Assembly: GCF_009828015.1 (NCBI RefSeq)
Contig: NZ_WTYG01000004.1
Coordinates: forward strand, 124,001 to 188,000
DNA from: Qipengyuania citrea
GTDB taxonomy: Bacteria > Pseudomonadota > Alphaproteobacteria > Sphingomonadales > Sphingomonadaceae
DNA: 64,000 nucleotides
Direction: 5' to 3'
The notes beneath the pieces were generated by a model. The model was given only the letters and a program-made list of their open reading frames with translations, had not been told where the DNA came from and made no database searches. Shown here piece by piece: positions 42,737 through 54,095 of this stretch. The number at the start of each line of letters is the position of its first letter. The first letter of the stretch is position 1. The translations under genes and the position numbers were made by a program.

Positions 42737-43561
42737 ATGCGTCTTATGCTGACTGCCGCCGTTGCCGCTCTTGTCGCGTCACCGCTCGCCGCCGACAACC
42801 ACGCCGCCGATCTCGAAACCGTGCTGACAGCCGACATGCGCGATGACGACCGCGCGCGCGACCAGTACCGTAACCCCGCCGAAACGCTCGAATTCTTCCA
42901 GGTCGCGCCCGACATGACCGTGGCCGAATACGGTCCGGGCGGCGGCTGGTACACGCGCGTGCTGGCGCCCTATTTGCACTCCTCGGGCAAATATATCGCC
43001 TTCGATCAGGACAGCGACGGTCGGACCTACAACAGCCGGGCGCAGGAAGCGCGCGCGAAGGGCTGGACCGAGCGGTTCAAGGCCGAAGTCGCCGAAATGA
43101 CAGGGGTCGAAGCTGACAGCGTCACTGCATTCGAGATCGACGAGATGCCCGAAGACCTCGCCGGCACGGTCGACCGCGTGCTGATCTTCCGCTCGATGCA
43201 CGGGCTGAACATGGGCAATGCGGCGGACGATGTGCTCAAGGCCGCGCGCATGATGCTCAAGGACGACGGCATGGTCGGCGTGGTCCAGCACCGCGCGCCC
43301 GAAGGCGCCAGCTACGACGATTACGGCGCACGCCAGCGCGGCTACATGCGCAAGCAGGATGTCGTCGCGATCTTCGCCGCCAACGGCTTCGAACTGGCCG
43401 GGGAAAGCGAAATCAATGCCAATCCGAACGACCCGGCAAACTGGGAAGGCGGCGTGTGGACGCTGCCGCCGGTGCTGCGTTACGGCGATCAGGACCGCGC
43501 GAAATACGAAGCGATCGGTGAAAGCGACCGCATGACGCTGCTGTTCCGCAAGGCGCAGTAA
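42737..43561 (+). CDS. exported SAM-dependent methyltransferase-like protein (COG4798 type)
   Basis: 274 residues. A signal peptide ([20 protein letters not shown]) precedes a class I methyltransferase fold: [20 protein letters not shown] as SAM loop, YIAFDQDSD as the acidic loop, and [25 protein letters not shown] ends the chain. Export of a SAM enzyme is odd because the periplasm has no known SAM pool, yet this secreted family is common in proteobacteria. The true activity is unknown. Confidence 0.8.
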   Translation: MRLMLTAAVAALVASPLAADNHAADLETVLTADMRDDDRARDQYRNPAETLEFFQVAPDMTVAEYGPGGGWYTRVLAPYLHSSGKYIAFDQDSDGRTYNSRAQEARAKGWTERFKAEVAEMTGVEADSVTAFEIDEMPEDLAGTVDRVLIFRSMHGLNMGNAADDVLKAARMMLKDDGMVGVVQHRAPEGASYDDYGARQRGYMRKQDVVAIFAANGFELAGESEINANPNDPANWEGGVWTLPPVLRYGDQDRAKYEAIGESDRMTLLFRKAQ

Positions 43562-43599
43562 CCATTGTCTGGACGGCGGCGGCTGCCTATCTCGCGCGC

Positions 43600-44463
43600 A
43601 TGAGAAAGCTGTCCGTCGCCGTCCTGCAATTGCCGCTCGCCCGCCCCGAGCCGGCCGACAACATCGCTGCCGTGTCCGCGCTGGTGGAAGAAGCCGCGGG
43701 CAAGGGCGCGCAGGTCATCCTGCCGCCCGAACTGTTCGCGGGCGAGTATTTCTGCCGCATGGAAGAGGAAGAGCTGTTCGACCTCGCGCATCCCACCTTC
43801 GAAAGCCCGAGCGTGCAGGCGATGCAGGAACTGGCGGCAAAGCTCGGCGTGGCGATCCCGACCAGCTTCTTCGAACGCGACGGGCAGCACTATTACAACA
43901 CGCTGGCGATGATCGGCCCCGATGGCGCCATCATGGGGACTTACCGCAAGAGCCACATCCCCGACGGCCCGGGCTACGAAGAGAAATACTATTTCCGCCC
44001 GGGTAATGACGGGTTCAAGGTGTGGGACGTGTTCGGCACGCGCATCGGCGTGGGGATCTGCTGGGACCAGTGGTATCCCGAATGTGCGCGCGTGATGGCA
44101 CTCAAGGGTGCCGAAGTGCTGTTCTACCCCACCGCCATCGGCTCCGAACCCTATGACGCCGATCTCGACACCAGCCGAATGTGGCGCCGCGCGATGATCG
44201 GTCATGCGGTGTCCAACTGCATGCCCGTCTGCGCCGCCAACCGGATCGGGCACGAAGGCCCCGCCGATCGCCAGCAGAGCTTCTATGGCCACAGCTTCAT
44301 CAGCGACGAATGGGGCGATCTGGTCGCGGAATTCGGCGGGTCGAGCGAAGGCGTGCTGACCGCCACGCTCGATCTCGACGGCGCGCGCAAGCACCGCGCC
44401 GGCATGGGCTTCTTCCGCGACCGGCGGCCGCAGCTCTACGGGCGCATCAGCGAGGATATCTGA
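43600..44463 (+). CDS. aguB: N-carbamoylputrescine amidase
   Basis: 287 residues. Nitrilase-type triad: Glu in ILPPELFAGEYFC, Lys in YRKSHIPDGPGYEEKYYFRP and Cys in GVGICWDQWYPECARVMAL. The long YRKSHIPDGPGYEEKYYF block and YPTAIGSEP are typical of AguB. It cleaves N-carbamoylputrescine to putrescine, CO2 and ammonia, the last step of the agmatine route. No agmatine deiminase is adjacent. The next gene begins two bases after its stop. Confidence 0.92.
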   Translation: MRKLSVAVLQLPLARPEPADNIAAVSALVEEAAGKGAQVILPPELFAGEYFCRMEEEELFDLAHPTFESPSVQAMQELAAKLGVAIPTSFFERDGQHYYNTLAMIGPDGAIMGTYRKSHIPDGPGYEEKYYFRPGNDGFKVWDVFGTRIGVGICWDQWYPECARVMALKGAEVLFYPTAIGSEPYDADLDTSRMWRRAMIGHAVSNCMPVCAANRIGHEGPADRQQSFYGHSFISDEWGDLVAEFGGSSEGVLTATLDLDGARKHRAGMGFFRDRRPQLYGRISEDI

Positions 44464-44465
44464 GC

Positions 44466-44885
44466 TTGGTCGGGGGCATCGACCAGACACGGCTCGATGC
44501 CCTGTTCCCGGCCGCGCTCGAAGCCGCGATCGCCCGGATCGAAAAGGACGGGACGTTCTTCCCGCTGGTGTTCGAACTGCGCGCCAATGGCCTCATCCAG
44601 AACGTCGCGGTGCTCGATACCGGCGCAACCGAGGGCGCGCAGAAGGTCATCGACCGGCTGGTCCAGGTGCTCCGCCCCCGCGCTGCCGATCAAACCATCC
44701 AGGCAGCCGCCATCGTGCTGTTCCGCAGCGCCGAGCCGGCGATCGAGGTGCGGTTGCAGGCGGCGAATTATTCGCGCGACGTGACCGCGCCTTTCACGCT
44801 CGCGACCAGCGGCGTGTTCCGCCGCAGGCGCAAGCTGACGCTGGGCGAATTCACCACCCGCGAAGCGGCGAACGAGCTGTTCTAG
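44466..44885 (+). CDS. conserved hypothetical protein, 139 aa
   Basis: Begins with TTG two bases after the aguB stop, so it is translated from the same message. The chain is soluble, with alternating strands and helices (FFPLVFELRANGLIQNVAVL, IQAAAIVLFRSAEPAIEVRL). No catalytic motif or signal is seen, and I do not recognise the family. It converges on the peptidase gene with a 4-base overlap. Confidence 0.6.
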   Translation: MVGGIDQTRLDALFPAALEAAIARIEKDGTFFPLVFELRANGLIQNVAVLDTGATEGAQKVIDRLVQVLRPRAADQTIQAAAIVLFRSAEPAIEVRLQAANYSRDVTAPFTLATSGVFRRRRKLTLGEFTTREAANELF

Positions 44886-46303
44886 CCGCCCGCAAGCTCC
44901 TTCAGCACGATGTTCCAATGGTCGAGCCCGGCATAGAAGGCCTCGACCCGCATCCGTTCGTTAAGGCCATGCGCGTAGATGTCCTGCGGCCGGCTCGCGC
45001 CAGCGCCGATGGCCACCGTGTCGTAGCCCAGCGCGCGGTAATGCATGCCGTCGGTGCCGCCCGATGACATGGTCGGGATCATCGGGATCGCTTCACCGAA
45101 GCGGGTTGCAAGCGATTTCGCCAGCGCTGCGCGAACCTCGTCGGGGAACGCGCTCATCGGGCTTTCGGTCGCTTCTTCGCGCTGTGTCACGGTGATCGCT
45201 TCATTGTCGACTGCCGTTTCCAGCGCAGCCTTGACCGTTTCCACCCCTTCACCCGGGAAAACCCGGCAGTTGACTGCGGCGCTGGCCGATTGCGGCAGCG
45301 CGTTTTCGGCATGACCTGCATCGAGCATGGTCGCCACGCAGGTCGTGCGCAGCGTGCCGACATAGCCCGGATTGGCGCTGATCAGCGCGATTGCCTCGTC
45401 ATCGGCGGGATTGGCGGCAAATGTCCGCATGGCTGCGCCAAGTTCGCCCGGAATGCTCTGCCCCAGCGCGCCGAAATAGCTGCGCGTCAACTCGCTTTCG
45501 CGCACCGGAAAGCGAAGCTGCTCGATCCGCGTCAGTGCGCCCGCGAGGTCATAGATTGCATTGTCGCTGCGCGGACGCGAGGAATGCCCGCCGGGATTGG
45601 TCGCGGTTACATCGAAGGTGACATAGGTCTTCTCGGCCAGCTGCACCTGCTGCGCGAGCGGGGCGAAATCGTCCGCCAGGCCGATGCCCCCAGCATCCGA
45701 ATTGAGCACATAGGCGGGATCGACATTGTCGGCGACCCAGCGGGCCTGCGCGCGGGTGGAGACCATGCCGGTTTCCTCGTCGCCCGAGAAAACCAGATAG
45801 AGATCGCGGTTTGGCAGCCAGCCCTCTTCCTTCAGGCGGATGAAAGTGCCGGTGAGGTTGGCGACGCCGTATTTGTTGTCCTGCGTCCCACGGCCGAAGA
45901 AATAGCCTTCGTCCTCGACCAGCGTGAAGGGATCGCGCTCCCAGTCCTCGGGCAGGGCGTCGACCACGTCCATATGCGCGAGCATGACGATCGGCTTCGC
46001 GCCGGCAGACCCGTCACCGCGGTAGCGCACGACCAGTCCCTGCGTCGGATCGCCGTCACTGTCGAAATCGGTGACCAGCAAATCCTCCTCGGCAAAGCCC
46101 GCGGCCGCCAGCCGGCCGGTAAGATAGGCGACCATGTCGTCCATCTGGCCGTGACCTGCTGCCGTGCGGAAGGCGATGATATCGCGGTAGATGTCGTAAA
46201 CCCGCTGCTCATGCGCGGTCAGCGCGCGCGGCGCGTGGTCGTCGGCGGCGGCCTGCCCCGCCATGGCCAGCGCACCCGCTGCCAGAATCGCCTTGATCTT
46301 CAT
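44882..46303 (-). CDS. exported M20 family metallopeptidase
   Basis: 473 residues with a signal peptide (MKIKAILAAGALAMAGQAAA). Di-zinc motifs: VMLAHMDVVDALPEDWERDP, FFGRGTQDNKYGVANLTG, the base in VFSGDEETGMVS, and a late His near HGLNERM. NPGGHSSRPRSDNAIYDLAG is the dimerisation-domain stretch. It resembles secreted carboxypeptidase/dipeptidase-type M20 enzymes, acting in the periplasm on peptides. Confidence 0.9.
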   Translation of the reverse strand: MKIKAILAAGALAMAGQAAADDHAPRALTAHEQRVYDIYRDIIAFRTAAGHGQMDDMVAYLTGRLAAAGFAEEDLLVTDFDSDGDPTQGLVVRYRGDGSAGAKPIVMLAHMDVVDALPEDWERDPFTLVEDEGYFFGRGTQDNKYGVANLTGTFIRLKEEGWLPNRDLYLVFSGDEETGMVSTRAQARWVADNVDPAYVLNSDAGGIGLADDFAPLAQQVQLAEKTYVTFDVTATNPGGHSSRPRSDNAIYDLAGALTRIEQLRFPVRESELTRSYFGALGQSIPGELGAAMRTFAANPADDEAIALISANPGYVGTLRTTCVATMLDAGHAENALPQSASAAVNCRVFPGEGVETVKAALETAVDNEAITVTQREEATESPMSAFPDEVRAALAKSLATRFGEAIPMIPTMSSGGTDGMHYRALGYDTVAIGAGASRPQDIYAHGLNERMRVEAFYAGLDHWNIVLKELAGG

Positions 46304-46355
46304 TCGCCTGCCGCTCCCGTTTGGTACTTGTCGGCAGCGAGGCTAGGGCGGGGGC

Positions 46356-46850
46356 ATGGGCGACGCAAGCGAGCATCGATATCTGGTCGCGCTGGGCTCC
46401 AACCGCCGGGTGCAGGGGCTGGGCGCGCCGCGCGCGGTGCTGGCGGGGGCGGTGGCGGCGCTGGCCCAAAGCGGCTGGGAGGTCGAGGCGGTTGCGCGCG
46501 TGATCGACAGTGCCCCGGTCGGCCCGTCGCTGCGGCGCTATGCCAATGGCGCAGCGATCATCGCGGGCGATCGCGCGCCGCTGGCCGCGCTGGCGAGCCT
46601 GCAGGCGATCGAACGCGCTTTCGGGCGCGACCGGCGCGGGCAGCGCTGGCGCTCGCGCACGCTCGATCTCGATATCGTGCTGTGGAGCGGGGGGACATGG
46701 TACGGCCCGCGCCTGGCGATCCCGCACCCCCTGTTCCGGCAGCGCGACTTCGTCCTGCGCCCGGCGGCGCAAATCGCGCCCGACTGGCGCGATCCGGTCT
46801 CCGGCCTGACGCTGCGCCAGCTGGCGGCACGCGCCGTACGGCGGCGCTGA
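46356..46850 (+). CDS. folK: 2-amino-4-hydroxy-6-hydroxymethyldihydropteridine pyrophosphokinase
   Basis: 164 residues. YLVALGSNRR, VIDSAPVGPSLRRYANGAAI, IERAFGRDRRGQRWRSRTLD and LDLDIVLWSG, with the PHPLFRQRDFVLRP motif, are the HPPK set. It transfers pyrophosphate from ATP to the pterin in folate synthesis. The tail is short and Arg-rich. tRNA-Lys follows. Confidence 0.94.
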   Translation: MGDASEHRYLVALGSNRRVQGLGAPRAVLAGAVAALAQSGWEVEAVARVIDSAPVGPSLRRYANGAAIIAGDRAPLAALASLQAIERAFGRDRRGQRWRSRTLDLDIVLWSGGTWYGPRLAIPHPLFRQRDFVLRPAAQIAPDWRDPVSGLTLRQLAARAVRRR

Positions 46851-46912
46851 CAGGATTGCCGCAACACCGGCTTGACCACCTGCGACAGCGCCCCTAGGTG
46901 GCACGCCGTGGT

Positions 46913-46989
<77 letters not shown>

Positions 46990-47046
46990 CCTTGAATTCC
47001 GCCCCGAGGCCGGTGCGCCGGCGCCCCTAGTCCGGAGCCGTCATCC

Positions 47047-48158
<1,112 letters not shown>

Positions 48159-48159
<1 letters not shown>

Positions 48160-48869
48160 TGGCCGGCAAGATTTATCCCGATGCCACGGCGGCGCTCGAC
48201 GGCGTGCTGCGCGACGACATGCTCATCGCCAGCGGCGGCTTCGGCCTGTGCGGCATTCCCGAACGCCTGCTGACCGCGATCCGCGATAGCGGCGTGAAGG
48301 GGCTGACCTTTGCCAGCAACAATGCGGGCATCGACAATGAAGGCATCGGCATGCTGCTGCGCACGCAGCAGGTGAGGAAGATGATCTCCTCCTATGTCGG
48401 CGAGAACAAGGAATTCGAACGCCAGTTTCTTTCGGGCGAGCTCGAGGTCGAGTTCTGCCCGCAGGGCACGCTCGCCGAACGCATGCGCGCCGGCGGCGCG
48501 GGCATTCCCGGCTTCTACACCAAGACCGGCGTCGGCACGCAGGTCGCCGAAGGCAAGGAAGTGAAGACCTTCGACGGTGAGGACTACATCCTCGAACGCG
48601 GCATCTTCGCCGACCTCGCCATCGTCAAGGCATGGAAGGCGGATGAAACCGGCAACCTCGTGTTCCGCAAGACCGCGCGCAATTTCAACCAGCCCGCGGC
48701 CACCTGCGGCAAGGTCTGCGTGGTCGAGGTCGAAGAGATCGTGCCCACCGGCAGCCTCGACCCCGACTGCATCCACCTGCCGGGCGTCTATGTCCAGCGG
48801 ATGATCGTGGGCGCGCCCTACGACAAGAAGATCGAATTCGAGACCACGCGCGAAAGGGAGAGCGCCTGA
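48159..48869 (+). CDS. scoA: 3-oxoacid CoA-transferase subunit A
   Basis: 236 residues. [39 protein letters not shown] and [20 protein letters not shown] are family I CoA-transferase alpha motifs, followed by FYTKTGVGT. With ScoB it moves CoA between succinyl-CoA and a 3-oxoacid such as acetoacetate. It overlaps adhC and scoB by one base each (TGATG), so all are tightly coupled. Confidence 0.94.
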
Positions 48870-49525
48870 TGCCCCAGGAAGCAGCAGGCTGGGACCGCAA
48901 CGAGATGGCGGCGCGCGCCGCGCAGGAATTGCGCGACGGCTATTACGTCAATCTGGGTATCGGCATTCCCACGCTGGTCGCCAACCACATTCCGCAAGGC
49001 ATGCATGTCACGCTGCAGAGCGAGAACGGCATGCTTGGCATCGGGCCGTTCCCTTACCCCGACGAGGTCGACGCCGACCTGATCAATGCGGGCAAGCAGA
49101 CCATCAGCGAACTGCCGCACAGCGCCTATTTCGACAGCGCGGCCAGCTTCGCGATGATCCGCGGCGGGCATATCGACCTGACCGTGCTGGGCGCGATGGA
49201 AGTGGCCCAGAACGGCGACATCGCCAACTGGATGATCCCGGGCAAGATGATCAAGGGCATGGGCGGCGCGATGGATCTGGTCGCGGGCGTCAAGCAGATC
49301 ATCGTGGTGATGGATCACACCGCCAAGGACGGCAGCCCCAAGTTCATTCCCGAATGCACGCTGCCGCTGACCGGGCAGAACGTGGTCGACATGATCGTCA
49401 CCAATCTGGCGGTGTTCCAGCGGCCCGACCATGACAGTCCCTTCCGGCTGGTCGAACTGGCGCCGGGCGTGACGGCTGATGAAATCGCCGAGAAGACGAC
49501 CGCGAAATACGAGGTCGCGCTATGA
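48869..49525 (+). CDS. scoB: 3-oxoacid CoA-transferase subunit B
   Basis: 218 residues. [20 protein letters not shown], the catalytic Glu in [31 protein letters not shown] and [18 protein letters not shown] identify the beta subunit. The Glu forms the glutamyl-CoA intermediate. It overlaps fghA by four bases, unusual company for formaldehyde genes. Confidence 0.95.
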   Translation: MPQEAAGWDRNEMAARAAQELRDGYYVNLGIGIPTLVANHIPQGMHVTLQSENGMLGIGPFPYPDEVDADLINAGKQTISELPHSAYFDSAASFAMIRGGHIDLTVLGAMEVAQNGDIANWMIPGKMIKGMGGAMDLVAGVKQIIVVMDHTAKDGSPKFIPECTLPLTGQNVVDMIVTNLAVFQRPDHDSPFRLVELAPGVTADEIAEKTTAKYEVAL

Positions 49526-50373
49526 CCACTGCGGGCACGCTCGAGACGGTATCGGAAAATTGCAGCCATGGCGGCGTGCAGGGCGTCTACCGCCATGCCT
49601 CGGCCAGCACCGGCACGCAGATGACCTTCTCGGTCTTCGTCCCGCCGCATGAAGACGGCGCGAAGCTGCCCGTGCTGTGGTTCCTGTCGGGGCTGACCTG
49701 CACCCACGCCAATGTCACCGAGAAGGGCGAATTCCGCGCTGCCTGCGCCGAGCACGGGGTCATCTTCGTCGCGCCCGACACCTCGCCCCGCGGCGAGGCC
49801 GTGCCCGATGACGAGGCCTATGATTTCGGGCAGGGCGCGGGCTTTTATGTCGATGCGACGCAGGTACCCTGGGCGCAGCATTTCCAGATGCGTAGCTATA
49901 TCGAACAGGAACTGCCCGCGCTGCTGGCCGAGCATTTCCCCGCGGACATGCAGCGGCAGGCGATCAGCGGCCATTCGATGGGCGGCCACGGCGCGCTGAC
50001 CATCGGCCTGCGCAATCCCGACCGCTTCCGTTCGATCAGCGCCTTCTCGCCGATCGTCAGCCCGCTGAACTGCCCATGGGGCGACAAGGCGCTGGGCGGC
50101 TATCTGGGCGATGACCGCAGCGACTGGCGCGAATACGATGCCTGCGCGCTGATCGAAGACGGTTCGCGCCATGCGAACCTGCTGGTCGACCAGGGCACGG
50201 CGGACAATTTCCTCGAGGAACAGCTCAAGACCGATCTGCTGGTCGATGCCTGCAAATCCGCCGACATGCCGGCGGACATCCGTATGCAGCCCGGCTACGA
50301 CCATTCCTATTACTTCATCTCGACCTTCATGGCCGAGCATGTCGGCTGGCACGCGCGCCATTTGCAGGGCTGA
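49522..50373 (+). CDS. fghA: S-formylglutathione hydrolase
   Basis: 283 residues. Esterase D type: [20 protein letters not shown], the nucleophile in [16 protein letters not shown], the acid in [16 protein letters not shown] and the His in [15 protein letters not shown]. It releases formate and glutathione from the AdhC product. Last gene of the adhC-scoA-scoB-fghA operon. Confidence 0.96.
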   Translation: MTTAGTLETVSENCSHGGVQGVYRHASASTGTQMTFSVFVPPHEDGAKLPVLWFLSGLTCTHANVTEKGEFRAACAEHGVIFVAPDTSPRGEAVPDDEAYDFGQGAGFYVDATQVPWAQHFQMRSYIEQELPALLAEHFPADMQRQAISGHSMGGHGALTIGLRNPDRFRSISAFSPIVSPLNCPWGDKALGGYLGDDRSDWREYDACALIEDGSRHANLLVDQGTADNFLEEQLKTDLLVDACKSADMPADIRMQPGYDHSYYFISTFMAEHVGWHARHLQG

Positions 50374-50417
50374 ACGCTTGGCGGGATAGATTTGCGTCAG
50401 CCATGCGTTAGGGCAGC

Positions 50418-50933
50418 ATGATCCTCGATACTCCCTGGCCCGATATCATCGCCCGCGGCGTGCTGCTGGCAATTGCCGCCATCATCTGGGTGGTGGTGCT
50501 GATCCGCCTCAACGGGCTGCGCTCGCTGTCCAAGATGACCAATTTCGACTTCGTGATGACGATCGCGCTGGGCAGCCTGGTCGCGGGCGCGGCGCAGGCA
50601 AGCGACTGGAAAGCCTTCGCGCAGGCCATGGTCGCGATGGCGGGCCTGTTCGTCGTCCAGGCGGCGTCGGCGCGGCTGCGCAAGACCTCCGACAGTGTCG
50701 AGGACCTGATGCAGAACGATCCGGTCTTCCTGATGCGCGACGGCAAGTTCTGTGACGATGCGCTGACATACACGCGCGTCGCCAAGAGCGATCTGATCGC
50801 CAAGCTGCGCGAGGCCAATGTACTCGATTACGGACAGGTTCGCGCCGTAGTGCTCGAGACCACCGGCGACGTGTCGGTGCTGCACGGCGACCATCTCGAG
50901 GAGACGATCGTCGAGAATGTGAAGCGCGTCTAG
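50418..50933 (+). CDS. DUF421 (YetF-like) membrane protein
   Basis: 171 residues. Membrane helices near 10-28, 45-62 and 70-85 include RGVLLAIAAIIWVVVLIRL. The cytoplasmic domain has NDPVFLMRDGKF, ALTYTRVAKSDLIAKLREAN and VRAVVLETTGDVSVL. This is the standard DUF421 layout, function not established. It converges on the transporter gene with a four-base overlap. Confidence 0.88.
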   Translation: MILDTPWPDIIARGVLLAIAAIIWVVVLIRLNGLRSLSKMTNFDFVMTIALGSLVAGAAQASDWKAFAQAMVAMAGLFVVQAASARLRKTSDSVEDLMQNDPVFLMRDGKFCDDALTYTRVAKSDLIAKLREANVLDYGQVRAVVLETTGDVSVLHGDHLEETIVENVKRV

Positions 50934-51613
50934 CGGCGGTCGAGCCAGCGGGCGAATGCGACCCCGCCGGTGATCAGGAACGGCACCAGCACCAGGCTGA
51001 GCACGACCTTGGCGATGATCTGCCCGATCAGCAGGTTGGTGATGGCGAACTGGCCATAGAATGCCAGCGTGATGAAAATCACCGAATCGATAGCCTGGCT
51101 CAGCGCCGAGGCAATCGCCCCGCGGGCCATCAGCGAGAGTGTCGACGCGCCTTCGGCCGATCCGCGGAGCCGCGAGAAAATCCAGACGTTGAGCAGCAGC
51201 GACACGATGTAGGCGGCCGGTCCCGCCATCCACACGCGCCACAATGTCGCGTGGACGCGTTCGAAGGCGGCGAGGTCGTCGGCGCGGAATTCGGTCATCT
51301 CGACCGATGGCGGCAGGTTCAGCACCAATTGCATCAGCAGCGACGCCACCAGCAGCGGAACGAAGCCCCACCAGACGATGCGATTGGCCAGCTTCTCTCC
51401 GTAAAGCTGTGCGATCGTGCTGGAAATCACCACCAGCAGCAGGAAGGCGAAGATGCCCGATTCGACTGCCAGTTCGGTCGGCCACAACTGCACCTGCTTG
51501 AAGGCCAGCACGCCCGCCAGCACCGTCATCCCGCCATAGAGCAGCGTGTATACGAACAGCCCCAGCGGCATGGCGGCAGCGGCGAGACGGGTCTCGTTGG
51601 CGGGGTGGGTCAT
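50930..51613 (-). CDS. yhhQ: queuosine precursor transporter (YhhQ/VUT family)
   Basis: 227 residues from the ATG at 51613. Six hydrophobic segments are visible, with LLLVVISSTIAQLYGEKLAN and SALSQAIDSVIFITLAFYGQ, the family's conserved charged helix positions. It likely imports preQ0/preQ1 for tRNA queuosine. I looked for a preQ1 riboswitch in the 130 bases upstream and saw none. Confidence 0.88.
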   Translation of the reverse strand: MTHPANETRLAAAAMPLGLFVYTLLYGGMTVLAGVLAFKQVQLWPTELAVESGIFAFLLLVVISSTIAQLYGEKLANRIVWWGFVPLLVASLLMQLVLNLPPSVEMTEFRADDLAAFERVHATLWRVWMAGPAAYIVSLLLNVWIFSRLRGSAEGASTLSLMARGAIASALSQAIDSVIFITLAFYGQFAITNLLIGQIIAKVVLSLVLVPFLITGGVAFARWLDRR

Positions 51614-51742
51614 CTCTCGGCCTCGACAAGTTTCGTGGACGGCGAGGCCGTCGGCGGGCCCTGAAAATTGACTAATGCGGCGGCGCACGCAAGACAGCGC
51701 CCGATTTCATCCGCAACTTGTCCTCCTGCCAAAGGGAAAGCG

Positions 51743-53089
51743 ATGGCGCCTATCCTGATTAATCTCGTCGGTATCGTGGCGATCCTGCTGATCGCCTTCC
51801 TCCTGTCGACGGGCAAGAAACGCATCAGCCTGCGCGTCGTCGGGGCGACCTTCGCGCTGCAGGCGCTGATGGCGCTGCTGGTGCTGCGCACCCCGTGGGG
51901 CGTGCAATTGATCCAGGCGCTGTCGAACGGGGTCATTGCCCTGCTCGACTATTCGAAGGTCGGGATCGAGGCGATCTTCGGGCCAATGGGCGCCAATCCC
52001 TTCACCAACACCTTCGTCATCGCCGCGCTGCCGGTGATCGTCTTCTTCGCGGCGATCGTGTCGATCCTGTATCACTGGGGCATCATGCAGCGGCTGGTGC
52101 GCTGGGTCGGCGGCGCGATCGGCTGGATCACCGGGATCAGCAAGGTCGAGGCGCTGGGCAGCGCGGCCAACATCTTCGTCGGCCAGTCCGAAAGCCCGCT
52201 GGTGGTGCGCCCCTATCTCGCCGCGCTGACCCCCAGTCGGCTGTTCACGCTGATGAGCGTGGGCATGGCGGGTGTCGCCGGCACGATCCTCGCGGCCTAT
52301 GCCAGCTTCATCGGCGCCGAGGCAGTGCCCTTCCTGCTCGCCGCGGCGTTCATGTCCGCGCCCGGCGGCATCCTGATGGCCAAGATCATCATGCCCGACG
52401 ACGACAGCGTGCTGGCGCGCGATGCCGCGCAGATGTCCGGGGTCGACCCCCATGGCGAGATCGTGCTGCCGAAGGGCCGGATCAGCGCCGAAGGACCTGC
52501 CGCGCTGACCGAAGGCGGCAAGGCGCATGAAGTCGAAGTCGCCGAGACCTTCGAGGAAGGGCACAAGCCCGCCAATGTCATCGAAGCCGCCGCGCAGGGC
52601 ACGCAGACCGGCGTGAAGCTCGCCGTGGCGGTTGGCGCGATGGTGATGGTCTTCGTCGCGCTGGTCGCGCTCGCCAATGGGATTCTCGGCGGTATCGGCG
52701 GCTGGTTCGGCTATCCCGACGTCAGTTTCCAGCAATTGCTCGGACTGGTGTTCGCCCCGGTGATGTATCTGATCGGCATTCCCTGGGACCAGGCAGGCGC
52801 GGCGGGCGGATTGTTCGGCACCAAGATCGTGCTCAACGAATTCGTCGCCTTCATCGAACTCGGTTCGATGGATGGCAGCGTGCTGTCCGATCGCAGCCGC
52901 GCGATCGTCACTTTTGCGCTGTGCGGTTTCGCCAATTTCAGCTCGATTGCGATCCAGATGGCGGTGACCGGCGGGCTGGCACCCAACCAGCGCCCGGTGA
53001 TTGCCAAGCTCGGCCTGCGTGCACTTGCGGCGGGCAGTCTCGCCAATCTGATGAGCGCGGCGCTGGCGGGACTCTTCCTCCCGTATTAA
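51743..53089 (+). CDS. concentrative nucleoside transporter (CNT/NupC family)
   Basis: 448 residues from the ATG at 51743, with AAAGGGAAA upstream. Several helices are visible. The substrate motifs are ANIFVGQSESPLVVRPY and NEFVAFIELGS, with EAVPFLLAAAFMSAPGGILM and TFALCGFANFSSIAIQMAVT. It imports nucleosides with Na+ or H+. The pairing with a queuosine-precursor transporter puts two purine-type uptake genes back to back. Confidence 0.92.
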   Translation: MAPILINLVGIVAILLIAFLLSTGKKRISLRVVGATFALQALMALLVLRTPWGVQLIQALSNGVIALLDYSKVGIEAIFGPMGANPFTNTFVIAALPVIVFFAAIVSILYHWGIMQRLVRWVGGAIGWITGISKVEALGSAANIFVGQSESPLVVRPYLAALTPSRLFTLMSVGMAGVAGTILAAYASFIGAEAVPFLLAAAFMSAPGGILMAKIIMPDDDSVLARDAAQMSGVDPHGEIVLPKGRISAEGPAALTEGGKAHEVEVAETFEEGHKPANVIEAAAQGTQTGVKLAVAVGAMVMVFVALVALANGILGGIGGWFGYPDVSFQQLLGLVFAPVMYLIGIPWDQAGAAGGLFGTKIVLNEFVAFIELGSMDGSVLSDRSRAIVTFALCGFANFSSIAIQMAVTGGLAPNQRPVIAKLGLRALAAGSLANLMSAALAGLFLPY

Positions 53090-53102
53090 AGGCCGGTCCA
53101 TT

Positions 53103-54044
53103 ATGACCGATTCGAACACAGATATTGCGGTTGTGTCGCTGGCACAGCCGCTCGACTCGATTGCCGACGAGCTTGGCCGCAGTTTTCAGCAATACGGCTT
53201 TGCCGTCATTCGCGACCACGGGATCCCGCAGGAGCTGATCGACCGCGCCGAAGCGCTGTCGAAGCAGTTCTTCGCGCTGCCCGACGAGGTCAAGCGCGCC
53301 TATCACATTCCCGGCGGTGGCGGGGCGCGTGGCTACACCCCCTTCGGGACCGAAAAGGCCAAGGACGCCAAGGTCCACGATCTCAAGGAATTCTGGCACG
53401 TCGGGCGCGAGCTGCCCGAAGGCCATCCCCTGGCCGAATTCATGGCCGACAATGTCTGGCCGTCCGAGGTCGCAGGCTTTCGCGAAACCTTCAGCGAACT
53501 CTATGCGGCGTTCGAGGAAGCCGGCGGCCGCGTGCTCGAAGGCATCGCGCTGCATCTCGGGCTCGACCGCGAGTTCTTCGCGCCGACCATCGAGGACGGC
53601 AATTCGGTGATGCGCCTGCTGCGCTATCCTCCTCTGGAAGGCGAGGAAGCCGAAGGCGCGGTCCGCGCCGCCGCGCATGGCGATATCAACACGATCACGC
53701 TGCTGCTCGGTGCCGAAGAGGCCGGGCTGGAACTGCTGACCGCGCAGGGCGACTGGAAAGCGGTCGCCCCGCCCGAAGGTGCGCTGGTGGTCAATGTTGG
53801 CGACATGCTCGACCGGCTTACCAACGGCAAGCTGCGCTCGACCACGCACCGCGTGGTGAACCCGCGCGGCGATGCCGCCTATCGTGCGCGCTATTCGATG
53901 CCGTTCTTCCTGCACTTCCGGCCGGATTACGTGATCGAGACGCTGCCGTCCTGCATCGACGCGGACAGCGGCACCAAACCGCCCGAACCGATTTCAAGTC
54001 ACGACTACCTGATGCAGCGCCTGCGCGAGATCGGCCTGGCCTGA
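53103..54044 (+). CDS. 2-oxoglutarate/Fe(II) oxygenase, isopenicillin N synthase family
   Basis: 313 residues. The N-domain has QQYGFAVIRDHGIPQELIDR. The double-stranded beta helix has iron ligands in AAAHGDINTITLLLGAEEAG and TTHRVVNPRG, and the 2-oxoglutarate Arg in ARYSMPFFLHF. No neighbour points to an antibiotic pathway; small-molecule hydroxylation is inferred. It starts 13 bases after the CNT gene. Confidence 0.9.
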   Translation: MTDSNTDIAVVSLAQPLDSIADELGRSFQQYGFAVIRDHGIPQELIDRAEALSKQFFALPDEVKRAYHIPGGGGARGYTPFGTEKAKDAKVHDLKEFWHVGRELPEGHPLAEFMADNVWPSEVAGFRETFSELYAAFEEAGGRVLEGIALHLGLDREFFAPTIEDGNSVMRLLRYPPLEGEEAEGAVRAAAHGDINTITLLLGAEEAGLELLTAQGDWKAVAPPEGALVVNVGDMLDRLTNGKLRSTTHRVVNPRGDAAYRARYSMPFFLHFRPDYVIETLPSCIDADSGTKPPEPISSHDYLMQRLREIGLA

Positions 54045-54055
54045 TCCGCACGCCG

Positions 54056-54095
54056 CTTCCGGGGGCTGTTGCACTTATGCACCGGTTCCCGGAAG
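54056..54095 (+). terminator. long-loop hairpin after the oxygenase gene
   Basis: CTTCCGGG (54056-54063) pairs with CCCGGAAG (54088-54095) around a 24-base loop. No T-run follows. It overlaps the first of two TGTTGC..TATGCA repeats, so it may instead be part of the regulatory region of the receptor gene. Confidence 0.35.

Noticed and set aside
51614..51742. preQ1 riboswitch ahead of the queuosine-precursor transporter
   Set aside because: The conserved preQ1 aptamer pattern is not visible in the leader on either reading.
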